This document shows positions 42,357-50,947 of a stretch of DNA of 64,000 bases, piece by piece. The notes beneath the pieces are model-generated. The model was not told the DNA's origin, made no database searches, and saw only the letters and a program-made list of their open reading frames with translations. A program made the position numbers and the translations under genes. This DNA is from Thermasporomyces sp040195635 (GTDB taxonomy: Bacteria; Actinomycetota; Actinomycetes; Propionibacteriales; Actinopolymorphaceae). Each line of letters starts with the position of its first letter. Within the stretch, counting starts at the first letter, position 1. The stretch spans positions 51,671 to 115,670 of the forward strand of contig NZ_JBEFTX010000024.1 in assembly GCF_040195635.1 (NCBI RefSeq), read 5' to 3'.

Positions 42357-42445
42357 CGCTGTGACCCGTTCGTAGTTCAGGGTCCGTTCCCGCGCCACCG
42401 TCCGAGCAGGCAAGATGATGCTCCGAAGCGGAAGGAGCACCAAGA

Positions 42446-44284
42446 GTGACACGACCAGTCGAGCGGAAGCCCGACGCGGGCGTCGGCAAGGGGCAGAGCG
42501 GTCTGCACACCCGTTCCGACGCACGCTTCGATGCTCTGCGCGATCTGGTGGCCAGTGGCGTCGTGCTGGTGGACTTCTGCGGCACCATCACCGCTGTCAA
42601 CGCGGCGGCCGAAGCGATCCTGCACTGGAAGTCCGAGGATCTGGTCGGACACGATGCCATCGACATCGCCGTGATGCCGCGCTACCACCTGTCCGCACGC
42701 GAACGGCTGGCGCTCATTCGTACGGACGGCTCCTGGGAAGGCGGCGTGCCGCTACGCCGGAGCAACGGCGACACCCTCCGGTGCGCGGTGCGCGCGCGGG
42801 TGGTGAACCAGCCCACGGTCCACGCGACCGGCCGGGCCACCGAGGAAGCGGCCGCGGTCGGCGGCGAGGTTCTCGTCGTCTTCGCGCCGCTCGCCAGCCA
42901 ACCCGCCGGAGAGGCCGAGCGCGCCGCGCTGCTGAGGGCGGAGCGGACCGCCCGGTCAGAACTCGAGCACGTCCGTGACCGACTCGCGTTCGTCGCCAGC
43001 GCCGGCAGCCGGCTCGCCTCGTCGCTCGACGTGGGGATGACCTACGAAACGGTCGGCGCGCTCGCCGTACCCCGCTTCGGCCAACTCTGCGTCATCGACC
43101 TCTGGGACGGGCGCCGGCTCGACCGGGCGTTCGTCCACGACGCCGACGCCGACGCGGATCCGTCCCGCCAGTCGTTGGTCGAGGAGGTCCGCAAGCTGGG
43201 AGGGTCCCAGCTGGAGGACCATCCCGGGATCCGGGCCGCGCTCACCGCGCGACCGGTCGTCGTCCCGGCGACCACGCCCGAGGTGGTCGCCTCGATGTAC
43301 GACGAGCCCCACGCGCAGGACGTCATCGTGCGTACCACCCAGGGGCAGGGACTCGTGGCCGTGCCGCTGATAACCCGCGGCCGAGTGATCGGCGTGCTGA
43401 CCCTCCTCGGCCCCGGACGTGCCTACGGACGCAAGCTCGGAGCCGGCGAGGACCTCCCGCTCATCGAACAGGTGGCGACCCGGGCGGCGCAGAGCATCGA
43501 GAACGCGCGGCTCTTCAACGCCGAACGACGCCTCGCCCGCAACCTGCAGGAGAGCGAACGCCGGCAGCGCCGGGCCGCCCTGACCCTGCAGCGGAGCCTG
43601 CTCCCGGCGTGGCCGCACCATCCGGGAGAGGTCGAGGTCGCGACGCGGTACTTTCCGGGTACGGAGGAGACCGAGGTCGGCGGCGACTGGTACGACGTGA
43701 TCCCACTGTCCGCCGGGCGCACGGCGCTGGTGATCGGCGACGTCATGGGACGCGGGCTCCGGGCCGCAACGTTGATGGGGCAGGTACGCACCGCCGTCCG
43801 CGCCTACGGCCGGCTGGACCTTCCGCCGAAGGAGATCCTCGACCTGCTCGACGGCATCGTGGCCGACCTCGGCGAGGCGGAGATCGTCACCTGCATCTAC
43901 GCCGTCTTCGACCGGGCACAGAGCAACCTGACGTACGCGTCCGCCGGGCATCTGCCCCTGCTGGTCGTCGACGAACGTGGCCGGGCCCGGCGGCTCGACC
44001 ACGAGTCCGGGATCCCGCTGGGTGTCGGCGTGTGCGCCGCGCCCGAACATGCGATCGCCGTACCGGACGACACCGTGGTCGCGTTCTACACCGACGGGCT
44101 CGTCGAACACCGCCAGCGTGACGTCGACGCCGGCATCGACCAGCTCGTCGACGCTCTCGCGCTGGCGACAGGAACGCTGGAAGGCATGTGCGACCAGGTG
44201 ATCGACGCACTCCGCCCGCCCGCGGGCTACGACGACGACGTGGCTCTCCTCCTCGCCCGTGCAGCCCACTCCGACTTCGCGTGA
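42446..44284 (+). CDS. PAS-GAF-PP2C (SpoIIE/RsbU-type) serine phosphatase
   Basis: A 612-residue signalling phosphatase. The PAS domain lies around residues 30-140 (GVVLVDFCGTITAVNAAAEA), a GAF domain around 180-365 (TRAAQSIENARLFNAERRL at its end) and a SpoIIE/PP2C domain at 375-605. Metal-binding motifs are VGGDWYDVIPL, VIGDVMGRGLRAA, FYTDGLVE and GYDDDVALLLA. Homologues dephosphorylate anti-sigma factor antagonists in stress or osmotic response. The stop TGA at 44282-44284 is the start of the palindromic repeat region that follows. GTG start after GGAAGGAG. Confidence 0.92.
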   Translation: MTRPVERKPDAGVGKGQSGLHTRSDARFDALRDLVASGVVLVDFCGTITAVNAAAEAILHWKSEDLVGHDAIDIAVMPRYHLSARERLALIRTDGSWEGGVPLRRSNGDTLRCAVRARVVNQPTVHATGRATEEAAAVGGEVLVVFAPLASQPAGEAERAALLRAERTARSELEHVRDRLAFVASAGSRLASSLDVGMTYETVGALAVPRFGQLCVIDLWDGRRLDRAFVHDADADADPSRQSLVEEVRKLGGSQLEDHPGIRAALTARPVVVPATTPEVVASMYDEPHAQDVIVRTTQGQGLVAVPLITRGRVIGVLTLLGPGRAYGRKLGAGEDLPLIEQVATRAAQSIENARLFNAERRLARNLQESERRQRRAALTLQRSLLPAWPHHPGEVEVATRYFPGTEETEVGGDWYDVIPLSAGRTALVIGDVMGRGLRAATLMGQVRTAVRAYGRLDLPPKEILDLLDGIVADLGEAEIVTCIYAVFDRAQSNLTYASAGHLPLLVVDERGRARRLDHESGIPLGVGVCAAPEHAIAVPDDTVVAFYTDGLVEHRQRDVDAGIDQLVDALALATGTLEGMCDQVIDALRPPAGYDDDVALLLARAAHSDFA

Positions 44285-44358
44285 TCACGCCACCGTCCTG
44301 GGATCACACCGTCGTCCCATGATCACACCGTCGTCCCATGATCATGCCGCCGTCCCAT
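44283..44358 (+). repeat. 19-bp tandem repeat, 4 copies
   Basis: Units at 44283, 44302, 44321 and 44340 follow the pattern GATCACACCGTCGTCCCAT; copies 2 and 3 are identical. They begin within the stop codon of the phosphatase gene and run directly into palindromic element B. Confidence 0.9.
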
Positions 44359-44417
44359 GATCATGATCGTGATCATGAAAGTTTGTCGGCGTATTGACCG
44401 AACTTCTTTCATGATCA
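44359..44417. repeat. TGATCATGA-bordered palindromic element B
   Basis: After GATCATGATCG, the arms TGATCATGAAAG (44370-44381) and CTTTCATGATCA (44406-44417) are perfectly complementary around 24 bases. In the reverse orientation the interior of element A aligns with it (shared GAAAGTT, TGTCG, TAT-G-CC strings). It lies in a convergent gap. Confidence 0.87.
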
Positions 44418-44453
44418 TGGACGAGGGGCGCCCCTGATGCGTAGGCGTGTTGG

Positions 44454-44472
44454 ATGAGGGGCGCCCCCTCAT
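44454..44472 (-). terminator. Short GC hairpin downstream of kdgK
   Basis: ATGAGGGG-CGC-CCCCTCAT, an 8-bp stem 20 bases past the kdgK stop on the minus strand. A second GGGGCGCCCC palindrome lies at 44425-44434. Either may terminate the kdgK transcript. Confidence 0.5.
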
Positions 44473-44491
44473 TGAGGGGATCAGGATCCGT

Positions 44492-45523
44492 TCAGCGGGC
44501 GACGTTCTCGCGCCCGTCGAGCATCGCGAGCTCGTGCCGGCGGGGCAGTCCTTCCCAGTCACCGGCGACCGAGACCGAGAAGGCGCCACAGACGTTGCCG
44601 CGCCGCAACCGATCGGCCGGAGCGACACCGTCGAGCAGCCCGGACAGGTACCCGGCGACGAATGCGTCCCCCGCGCCCACCGGATCGACCGCGCTCACGT
44701 CGAGAGCGGGCGAGGTCACCGGCTCCGCGCCGATCAGGGCGTACGCACCGGCCGATCCCAGCTTGAGGATCACCTCGCCCGGGCCGAGGGCGGCGAGCTG
44801 CTTGGCGAGGCTCTCGGTCGTTCCCTCCCCGACCACCAGCGCCGCCTCGTCCTCGCCCGCGAAGACGACGTCGGCCCGCTCCACGAGCTGCCGGAGCACG
44901 GCACCGGCCTCGGCCGGGGACCACAGAGCCGTACGGTAGTTGAAGTCGAACGACACGAGGACGCCGGCCTCGCGGGCCAACCCCACCGCCCGAAACACCG
45001 CGGCGCGGGCGGAGTCGGACAGCGCGGGTGTGATGCCGGACAGGTGCAGCACCCGCGCCGACCGCACCAACCCCGCGTCCACATCGTCGGGCCCGACCCG
45101 CGATCCGGCGAGGTCGCGCCGGTAGTAGCTCACGCGTACCCGGTCGGCGGTGCGGTGCTCGCGCAGCATCAGACCGGTGGCGACGGCATCCTCCCGGCGT
45201 ACGCGCGAGACGTCGACCCCCTCGGCGCGCAAGGCGTCGTTGACAAGGGTGCCCACCGGGTCCGCACCGAGCCGCCCGATCCACGCGGTGGAGTGGCCGA
45301 GCCGGCTGAGCCCGATCGCGACATTGGTCTCCGCGCCGCCGAAGGAGATCGTGGCAGGCGCTCCGACGCTGAAGGAGCCGGTACGGGTGGCGGCGACCAG
45401 CCCCATCGTCTCGCCGAGCGTGACGACATCCACGGCAGTCACGTCGGCCGCGCCCGCAGCGCCGTCCGAGCCGAGGGGATCCGTCAGCGCCGCCGTCACG
45501 GCGCGGTCCAGCGGCTCGGTCAC
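44492..45523 (-). CDS. kdgK: PfkB-family sugar kinase, probable 2-dehydro-3-deoxygluconate kinase
   Basis: A 343-residue ribokinase-fold enzyme. GGAETNVAIGLSRLG is the N-terminal PfkB signature and DPVGAGDAFVAGYLSGLL the C-terminal one with the catalytic Asp. FDFNYRTALWSP is the substrate-proximal motif often seen in KDG kinases. Coupling by a 4-base overlap to a KDPG aldolase gene makes KDG the likely substrate: KDG + ATP to KDPG. The stop lies beyond a GC hairpin and palindromic element B. Confidence 0.87.
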   Translation of the reverse strand: MTEPLDRAVTAALTDPLGSDGAAGAADVTAVDVVTLGETMGLVAATRTGSFSVGAPATISFGGAETNVAIGLSRLGHSTAWIGRLGADPVGTLVNDALRAEGVDVSRVRREDAVATGLMLREHRTADRVRVSYYRRDLAGSRVGPDDVDAGLVRSARVLHLSGITPALSDSARAAVFRAVGLAREAGVLVSFDFNYRTALWSPAEAGAVLRQLVERADVVFAGEDEAALVVGEGTTESLAKQLAALGPGEVILKLGSAGAYALIGAEPVTSPALDVSAVDPVGAGDAFVAGYLSGLLDGVAPADRLRRGNVCGAFSVSVAGDWEGLPRRHELAMLDGRENVAR

Positions 45524-46164
45524 GGCGTACCTCCTGCCGTGTTCACCGCGGCCACCAGCGCACGCGCTCGCTCGGCCAGCGCGTCGAGGTCACTACCCGG
45601 CTCGCACGCGTCCGCCACCAGCGGGCTACCCACCCCGACACCGACCGCCCCGGCCGCGAGGTAGGCGCCGGCGTTGTCGCCGTCGATGCCGCCGGTCGGC
45701 ACCAGCGGGATCTCCGGCAGCGGGCCGCGGACGGCCTTGAGGTACGCCGGCCCGCCCATCGCCGACGCCGGGAAAACCTTGACCATCGTGGCGCCGGCCC
45801 GCCACGCCTGGAGAATCTCGGTCGGGGTCAGCGCTCCAGGCAACACCGGGACGCCGAGTCGGGCGCCTTCCTCGATCACCTCGACGCAGACGGCCGGTGA
45901 GATGAGGTACGTCGCCCCGGCGTCGACCGCGTGGCGCGCCTGCTCGACCGTCGTCACGGTGCCGGCACCGAGCGCGACGTCGTCCGGCTTCCGCGCGGCG
46001 TAGGCGCGGAGCGCGTCGGTGACATCGGGAGCGCTGAACGTGAACTCCACCGCGCGGAACCCCGCCGCCACGACGATGTCGCTGACCTCGCCATACCGCG
46101 CGGCGGACGACGACCGCAGGATCGCGATCGCCGGGCACGCCTTCATCGCTTCCGCCAGGCTCAC
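45520..46164 (-). CDS. eda: KDPG/KHG aldolase
   Basis: A 214-residue class I aldolase of the Entner-Doudoroff pathway. The N-terminal ACPAIAILRSSSAARY has the conserved Arg, AVEFTFSAPD the Glu, ALGAGTVTTVEQA the phosphate-loop region, and the Schiff-base Lys is in ATMVKVFPASAMGG. It splits KDPG to pyruvate and glyceraldehyde-3-phosphate. GTG 46162-46164 is chosen, since the upstream extension is Arg-rich and unlike the family. First gene of a two-gene operon with kdgK (overlap 45520-45523). Confidence 0.92.
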   Translation of the reverse strand: MSLAEAMKACPAIAILRSSSAARYGEVSDIVVAAGFRAVEFTFSAPDVTDALRAYAARKPDDVALGAGTVTTVEQARHAVDAGATYLISPAVCVEVIEEGARLGVPVLPGALTPTEILQAWRAGATMVKVFPASAMGGPAYLKAVRGPLPEIPLVPTGGIDGDNAGAYLAAGAVGVGVGSPLVADACEPGSDLDALAERARALVAAVNTAGGTP

Positions 46165-46223
46165 CCGTGCACCTCCATGGTCGTCGATCCCACCGGTCCG
46201 GCCGTACGCCGAAGCTCCAGGCG

Positions 46224-46279
46224 CGCGCTTCCGCGCCGAGCCCTGAGTCCTCGCGCTTCCGCGCCGAGTCCTGAGTCTA
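46224..46279. repeat. 28-bp tandem duplication
   Basis: Two 28-bp copies beginning CGCGCTTCCGCGCCGAG, with three differences, lie in the 293-base divergent region between eda and the transporter. They may duplicate a regulator site, for example for the FadR-type protein encoded downstream. Confidence 0.7.
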
Positions 46280-46457
46280 AGTCGTGACGTGCGGGGTAAA
46301 GGGGACCGCCGGTCGCGATCGGACGCCCGATCCACCCGGGAGCGGGGGCGGCATCCGGGGTGCCTTGACCTCGACAGGTGAAGGCCACTTCACTGGTGGG
46401 CTGAGCGTTTCGTCCATGTATCGGCGCTTTTTGACGGCAAAGAAGGGACGACGCACC

Positions 46458-47957
46458 ATGGCGAGCGAGCACGGTTCGACCGATCCCGGACCGCCGAGCA
46501 GCGGCCCACCTGGCACTTCGAGCGGGGACGCACCGCTCGGCGGTGGTACGTACACGCCGACCCTCTCCACCCGCCATCTGCCAGGGGTAGAGGTCCGCGA
46601 CCTGCCGGCGGCACCGACCGACACCTGGCGCATCATCGGACCCGGGCTGGTGGGCGCGGGCGTCGGCCTGGCGTCCGGTGAGTTCATCCTGTGGCCCTAC
46701 ATCGCTTCACAGGTAGGGCTCGTCTTCCTCTGGGGCGCGGTCATCGGCGTGATGACGCAGTGGTTCCTCAACATGGAGATCGAGCGCTACACACTGGCGA
46801 CCGGCGAGACTGCGTTGACCGGTTTCAGCCGGCTGTGGAAGCACTGGGGACTGGTCTTCGCGGTGATGACGTACTTCGCGAACATGTGGCCGGGATGGGC
46901 CACGAGTTCGGCGACCCTCGTGTCGTACATCTTCGGTGGCAACGTCACGGCCATCGCGATCGCGATCCTGCTGATCTGCGGCGCGGTCCTCACGCTGGCA
47001 CCGGTGGTCTACACCGCACTCGAACGCGTCATCGTCGTGAAGGTCGCGGCGATCGGCGTCTTCATCCTGGTGGCGATCATCTTCGCCATCACCGGCGACG
47101 CCTGGCGCAACCTCGGCCAGGCGGTCACGCACATCGGGCAGTTCCCCGACCTGCAGTTCGCGCTGATGCTGGGGGCGATCGCGTACGCGGGTGCCGGTGG
47201 CGGGCAGAACCTCTGCCAGAGCAACTGGATCCGGGACAAGCGGTTCGGCATGGGTGCGTACGTCCCACGCCTCGTGAGCCCGGTGACCGGCCAGGAGGAG
47301 GCGGCGCCGTCGACCGGCTACGTCTTCGCGCCGGTCGGCGACAACCTCACCCGGTGGCGCGCCTGGTGGCGGTTCGCCAACCTCGAGCAGGCGGCGACGT
47401 TCGTACTCATCACCGCGTTCACGATCGGGTTCATGTCGATGCTGGCGTTCTCGACGGTGTTCGGGCGCGAGGGCCTGCCCGACGACATCGCCTTCCTGCA
47501 GGTGGAGGGCAACGCGCTGAAGGAGAGCGTCGGACCATGGTTCGGCTACTTCTTCTGGGTCATCGGTGCGTACGCCCTGTTCGCCGGGGCGATGGGGATC
47601 ATCGACTACACCAGCCGGCTGGCAGCCGACCTGGTGGCGACGGTCTACCTGCGCGGGTCGGGTGTCTCGGAGAGCCGGGTCTACTTCTGGCTGGTGTGGG
47701 GGCTCGTGGCGTTCGGCTGCCTGGTGCTGCTGGCCGGCCTGGACCAGCCGCTGGTGCTGCTGGTCATCTCGTCCTGTGTGGCCGGAGTGATGATGGCGAT
47801 CTACGGCGTCCTGCTGATTCTCATGAACAAGCGGGCGCTGCCGCCGGCGATCAGGATCAAGACGTTCCGTACGGTCGTCATCGCCCTGGCGGTGGTGTTC
47901 TACGGGACACTTGGCATCATCACCATCATCCAGCAGGGCTCGCAGCTGTTCGAATAG
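46458..47957 (+). CDS. Nramp-superfamily transporter lacking the canonical DPGN metal motif
   Basis: A 499-residue protein with about 11 helices after a ~55-residue Gly/Pro/Ser-rich start. IIGPGLVGAGVGLASGEFILWPYIASQ replaces the helix-1 DPGN signature of Mn/Fe-transporting Nramp proteins (described; key change is GPGLVGAG for DPGNxxxG). The helix-6 region reads IAYAGAGGGQNLCQSNW instead of MPHxxxLHS. It therefore belongs to the Nramp-related branch not expected to move transition metals. Adjacent KDG/KDPG genes and a FadR-type regulator suggest an organic-acid or Mg-type substrate. ATG 46458 follows AAGAAGGGA. Confidence 0.8.
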   Translation: MASEHGSTDPGPPSSGPPGTSSGDAPLGGGTYTPTLSTRHLPGVEVRDLPAAPTDTWRIIGPGLVGAGVGLASGEFILWPYIASQVGLVFLWGAVIGVMTQWFLNMEIERYTLATGETALTGFSRLWKHWGLVFAVMTYFANMWPGWATSSATLVSYIFGGNVTAIAIAILLICGAVLTLAPVVYTALERVIVVKVAAIGVFILVAIIFAITGDAWRNLGQAVTHIGQFPDLQFALMLGAIAYAGAGGGQNLCQSNWIRDKRFGMGAYVPRLVSPVTGQEEAAPSTGYVFAPVGDNLTRWRAWWRFANLEQAATFVLITAFTIGFMSMLAFSTVFGREGLPDDIAFLQVEGNALKESVGPWFGYFFWVIGAYALFAGAMGIIDYTSRLAADLVATVYLRGSGVSESRVYFWLVWGLVAFGCLVLLAGLDQPLVLLVISSCVAGVMMAIYGVLLILMNKRALPPAIRIKTFRTVVIALAVVFYGTLGIITIIQQGSQLFE

Positions 47958-48035
47958 TGGAGTTTCGGGTGGGTTCGGGCTCGCCGCCATCGAGGGCTTG
48001 CCCTTGGTGCCTGACGAAGGACGTGTGTACGCAAG

Positions 48036-48857
48036 GTGAGCCCGCCCCACTCCCGCGACAGCCTGTCGGCGTATCTCCTCGAGGAGATTCTCGCCGGGCG
48101 GATCCCGTCGGGTGCGAAGCTGCCGCCGGAACGCAGCCTGGCCGAGCGGTTCGGCGTGTCGCGGCCGATCGTGCGCGAGGTGCTGCGGAGCCTCGCCGAA
48201 CGCGGGTTCGTGGACATCCTTCCGTCACGTGGCACGTACGTCCGGGAGGCCCGGTCCAGCGACGGCGCGCGGTCGCTCGACACGTCGTACCGCCGGCGTA
48301 ACGCCACCATTCGCGAACTCACCGAAGCGCGGCTGATGCTGGAGACCTATGCCGCCCGGCTCGCCGCCAGCAACGCGACCGACGTGGAGATCGCGGCGAT
48401 GCGGCGCTGCCTCGACGACTTCGAGCGGGCCGGACACGTGCTGGAGCAGGCCCGGCTCGACCTGGCGTTCCACGCGCTCGTCGTGCGGGCGAGTCACAAC
48501 ACCGTGATCGAGACGATGTACGCGTCCATTACCAGCCTGACGTTCGAGTTGATGCTGCGGAGTTTGTCCGACCGGCAGGTACACCAGGCCGGCGTACCGC
48601 TGCACGAGAACGTCCTGCAGGCAATCGTCGACCGCGAGCCCGATCGGGCGGCCGAGGCGATGCAGGAACACCTCGAGGTGGCGAGACGGCTTTACGGCAA
48701 GGACTTCGAGGCCAGCGTCGACCAGGTGGCCCAGCGGGAGTTGCAACGGATGCTCGGCCCGTCCGCGTCGCTGGAGGGGATACTCGAGGATGTGGCACGC
48801 CGCCATGCGGCGCTGGTGACAGCCCCCGGACCTGCGCCAGGGCCAGCGGCCCCGTGA
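48036..48857 (+). CDS. FadR-type GntR regulator
   Basis: A 273-residue regulator. An N-terminal GntR wHTH (YLLEEILAGRIPSGAKLPPE, ERFGVSRPIVREVLRSLAERG, wing GTYVREA) is followed by an FCD effector domain (TEARLMLETYAARLAA, LDLAFHALVVRASHN with metal/ligand histidines, and VLQAIVDREPDRAAEAMQEHL). Members sense sugar acids or carboxylates, so it probably controls the transporter and kdgK-eda genes. GTG start, 78 bases after the transporter. The stop TGA (48855-48857) lies inside palindromic element C. Confidence 0.9.
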   Translation: MSPPHSRDSLSAYLLEEILAGRIPSGAKLPPERSLAERFGVSRPIVREVLRSLAERGFVDILPSRGTYVREARSSDGARSLDTSYRRRNATIRELTEARLMLETYAARLAASNATDVEIAAMRRCLDDFERAGHVLEQARLDLAFHALVVRASHNTVIETMYASITSLTFELMLRSLSDRQVHQAGVPLHENVLQAIVDREPDRAAEAMQEHLEVARRLYGKDFEASVDQVAQRELQRMLGPSASLEGILEDVARRHAALVTAPGPAPGPAAP

Positions 48858-49032
48858 TCATGATCGTGATCCTGAAAGCCCTGCGCACACACAGCCCCGT
48901 CCCCCTTCACCATCCGGTTTGCCTTCATGATTGCCGGCCTGGTCAGCCCCGTGATCATGAAGGTAAACCGGATTGTGAAGCGTAACAGGGCAATAGGTCC
49001 TACTTCTCTTCATGATCACGATCATGATCACC
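48853..49032. repeat. Nested TGATCATGA palindromic element C (180 bp)
   Basis: The outer arms (48853-48876 and 49009-49032) match at 22 of 24 positions. A second inverted repeat inside has arms 48912-48931 and 48954-48973 matching at 19 of 20. It fills a convergent gap, contains the GntR stop codon, and repeats the CATGATCACG motif seen in the other elements. The reverse-strand interior shares GACCTATTGCCC with element A (GACCTATGGCCC). Confidence 0.88.
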
Positions 49033-49053
49033 GGTTCGGGCGGGAGGTCCTGA

Positions 49054-49809
49054 TCAGCTGAAGTACGTACCGCCGTTGAGGTCGATGACCGAACCCGTGC
49101 AGAACGAGCCGAGGTCAGAGGCGAGATACAGCACCGCCCCGGCGCAGTCGGCGGGGAAGCCCGCCCGCCGCAACGGCGTACCGTCGATCGTCGCCTGCTG
49201 TTCGTTCGGTGGGGTGAACTCCTCGTGGAAAGGCGTGTCGAGGATGAGGCCGGGCGCGACCGCGTTGACGGTGATTCCGCGCGGGCCGACCTCCTTGGCG
49301 AGCCCGCGGGTGAGCCCGTGCATCCCCGCTTTGGCGGCGGCGTAGGCGACCGCCCCCCGGCCGCCGCCGTTGCGGCCGGCGACCGAGGAGATGTTGATGA
49401 TCCGGCCGCCGTCCGGCATCGACCGCAGCACCGCGCGCGTACAGCAGAATGCGCTGAACAGGTTGACGTCGATCACCTTGTGCCAGTGTTCGTCGGACAT
49501 GTCGGCGATCGGCTGCCGACCGAGCAGGCCCCCGGCGTTGTTGACGAGAATGCTGATCGGCCCGCCGAGCGCGCCCGCGGCCTGGTCGACCACTGCGTCG
49601 ACCGCCGCGCTGTCCGCCGCATCCAGTGCGTACGCAGCAGAACGCCGGCCCAGCGCGGCGATCTCCGCCGCCACCGGTGTGCCGTCATGGCTGCGGTAGG
49701 TGAGCGCGACGTCGGCGCCGGCCTGGGCGAGCGCGAGGGCGACTCCCCGGCCGATCCCGACGGCTCCGCCGGTGACGAGGGCGGCCTTGCCGCTCAGGTC
49801 GATCTGCAT
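49054..49809 (-). CDS. SDR-family oxidoreductase
   Basis: A 251-residue classical short-chain dehydrogenase. The cofactor motif is VTGGAVGIGRGVALALA, then NNAGG, catalytic Ser in IINISSVAGRNGG, and YxxxK in VAYAAAKAGMHGLTRGL. The C-terminal LASDLGSFCTGSVIDLNGGTYFS is the usual family ending. It resembles 3-oxoacyl-ACP reductase/gluconate 5-dehydrogenase types. Last in a leftward LacI-headed catabolic operon, it may interconvert a keto-sugar acid. An extended direct-repeat array separates it from the upstream gene. Confidence 0.9.
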   Translation of the reverse strand: MQIDLSGKAALVTGGAVGIGRGVALALAQAGADVALTYRSHDGTPVAAEIAALGRRSAAYALDAADSAAVDAVVDQAAGALGGPISILVNNAGGLLGRQPIADMSDEHWHKVIDVNLFSAFCCTRAVLRSMPDGGRIINISSVAGRNGGGRGAVAYAAAKAGMHGLTRGLAKEVGPRGITVNAVAPGLILDTPFHEEFTPPNEQQATIDGTPLRRAGFPADCAGAVLYLASDLGSFCTGSVIDLNGGTYFS

Positions 49810-49823
49810 GCGTACTCCCTTTG

Positions 49824-49888
49824 TCTTCCTACGGTCTGGGTCTTCCTACGCCTGGGTCGTGCTACGTCTGGGTGGTGCTACGTCTGGC
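49824..49888. repeat. 16-17-bp degenerate tandem repeat, 4 copies
   Basis: Units of the form TCTTCCTACGGTCTGGG to TGGTGCTACGTCTGGC lie in the gap just upstream of the SDR start on the minus strand. They could influence translation or contain a promoter; neither is clear. Confidence 0.75.
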
Positions 49889-49910
49889 CTGCCCAACGGC
49901 TGCACGCATC

Positions 49911-50921
49911 TCAGGCGAGGATGTCCACCTGTCCGGCGGCGACGGCGTAGTGCAAGTGTTCCTGACGCAGGAACCGTTCGATCTCGGACACCATCGCCTC
50001 ACCCTGCCGGCGGTGTGAGTCGAGCGTGTGGCCGGCGCTGTGCGGGGATCTGATCGTGTGCGGCATCTCCCGCCACTCGCTGTCGACCTCCAACGGTTCG
50101 GCCGGGAACACGTCGAGCGCCGCCCGGATCCGCCCTGTCCGCAGTTCCGCCTGCAGGGCGCCGGGATCGATCAGTCCACCGCGGGCGCTGTTGACCAGGA
50201 GGGCACCGTCACGGAGACCGCCGAGCTCGCGCGCCCCGAGCAGATTGCGGGTCGACGGTAGCAGGGGCACGTGCAGGGTCACGATGTCACTACGGGCGAG
50301 GAGGGTGTCAAGGTCGACTTGCGCGACGCCGAGCGTGCTCGCCTCGTCCGCGTCCAGCAAGGGATCGCTCACGAGAACGGACGATCCGAACGCCTTCAGC
50401 AGCCGGATCACCGCCCGTCCGGTCCGGCTCGCGCCGACCACACCGACGGTCTGCGCGCCCAGCAGCCGGCCGGGGTGGCGGTGCCGCAGGTCGCTCCAGC
50501 CGGCTCCCTCGCGTAGTCCGGCGTCGAGCAGGTGGAGTTCGCGGAGCCAGGCGAGGATCTGGGCGATCACGAACTCGGCAACGGAGTCGGCAATCAACGC
50601 GGCTGCCTGACAGACCGTCACCCGGGTGCCGACCGCCTCCTGGGGAAGGAGGTTGCGGATGCTTCCGGCGGAGTGCGCGACGAGGGCGAGGTCGGGGCAC
50701 TTCGTGAGGATGTCGTCACCCAGGCGTGGCGTGCCCCAGCCGGTCAGGCACGCGACCACTCCGTCCAGCAGCTCCGGAAGGTCCCAGGCGTCCGGCGAAC
50801 CGTCGGCCCATCGCACGTTTCCGAGCGCGTCGAGTCGGCGCTCCGTCTCGGTCGTGAGCACCATCGACCTGGTGGCCGCCGTGAGCAGAACCGCCACACC
50901 TGAAGGTGTCTCGCGCGTCAT
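49911..50921 (-). CDS. D-isomer 2-hydroxyacid dehydrogenase family protein
   Basis: A 336-residue dehydrogenase from ATG 50919-50921. The cofactor motif is VGVVGASRTGRAVIRLLKAFG. The catalytic Arg is in VNSARGGLIDPGALQ, Glu in AALDVFPAEPLE, and His in IRSPHSAGHT. Members interconvert 2-hydroxy and 2-oxo acids. The GxGxxG motif has Ala at the third position (GASRTG), a tolerated change. Part of the LacI-headed operon; 26 bases from the preceding SDR gene. Confidence 0.9.
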   Translation of the reverse strand: MTRETPSGVAVLLTAATRSMVLTTETERRLDALGNVRWADGSPDAWDLPELLDGVVACLTGWGTPRLGDDILTKCPDLALVAHSAGSIRNLLPQEAVGTRVTVCQAAALIADSVAEFVIAQILAWLRELHLLDAGLREGAGWSDLRHRHPGRLLGAQTVGVVGASRTGRAVIRLLKAFGSSVLVSDPLLDADEASTLGVAQVDLDTLLARSDIVTLHVPLLPSTRNLLGARELGGLRDGALLVNSARGGLIDPGALQAELRTGRIRAALDVFPAEPLEVDSEWREMPHTIRSPHSAGHTLDSHRRQGEAMVSEIERFLRQEHLHYAVAAGQVDILA

Positions 50922-50947
50922 GTCGTCCTCCAAGGACTGCTCGGTTC

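Noticed and set aside
44283..44358. 19-bp direct repeats resembling a small CRISPR array
   Set aside because: Units abut without spacers and there are no cas genes, so it is a tandem repeat.
46707..48050. Long minus-strand open frame opposite the Nramp-like gene
   Set aside because: His/Arg/Asp-rich composition typical of antisense to membrane proteins; no domain.
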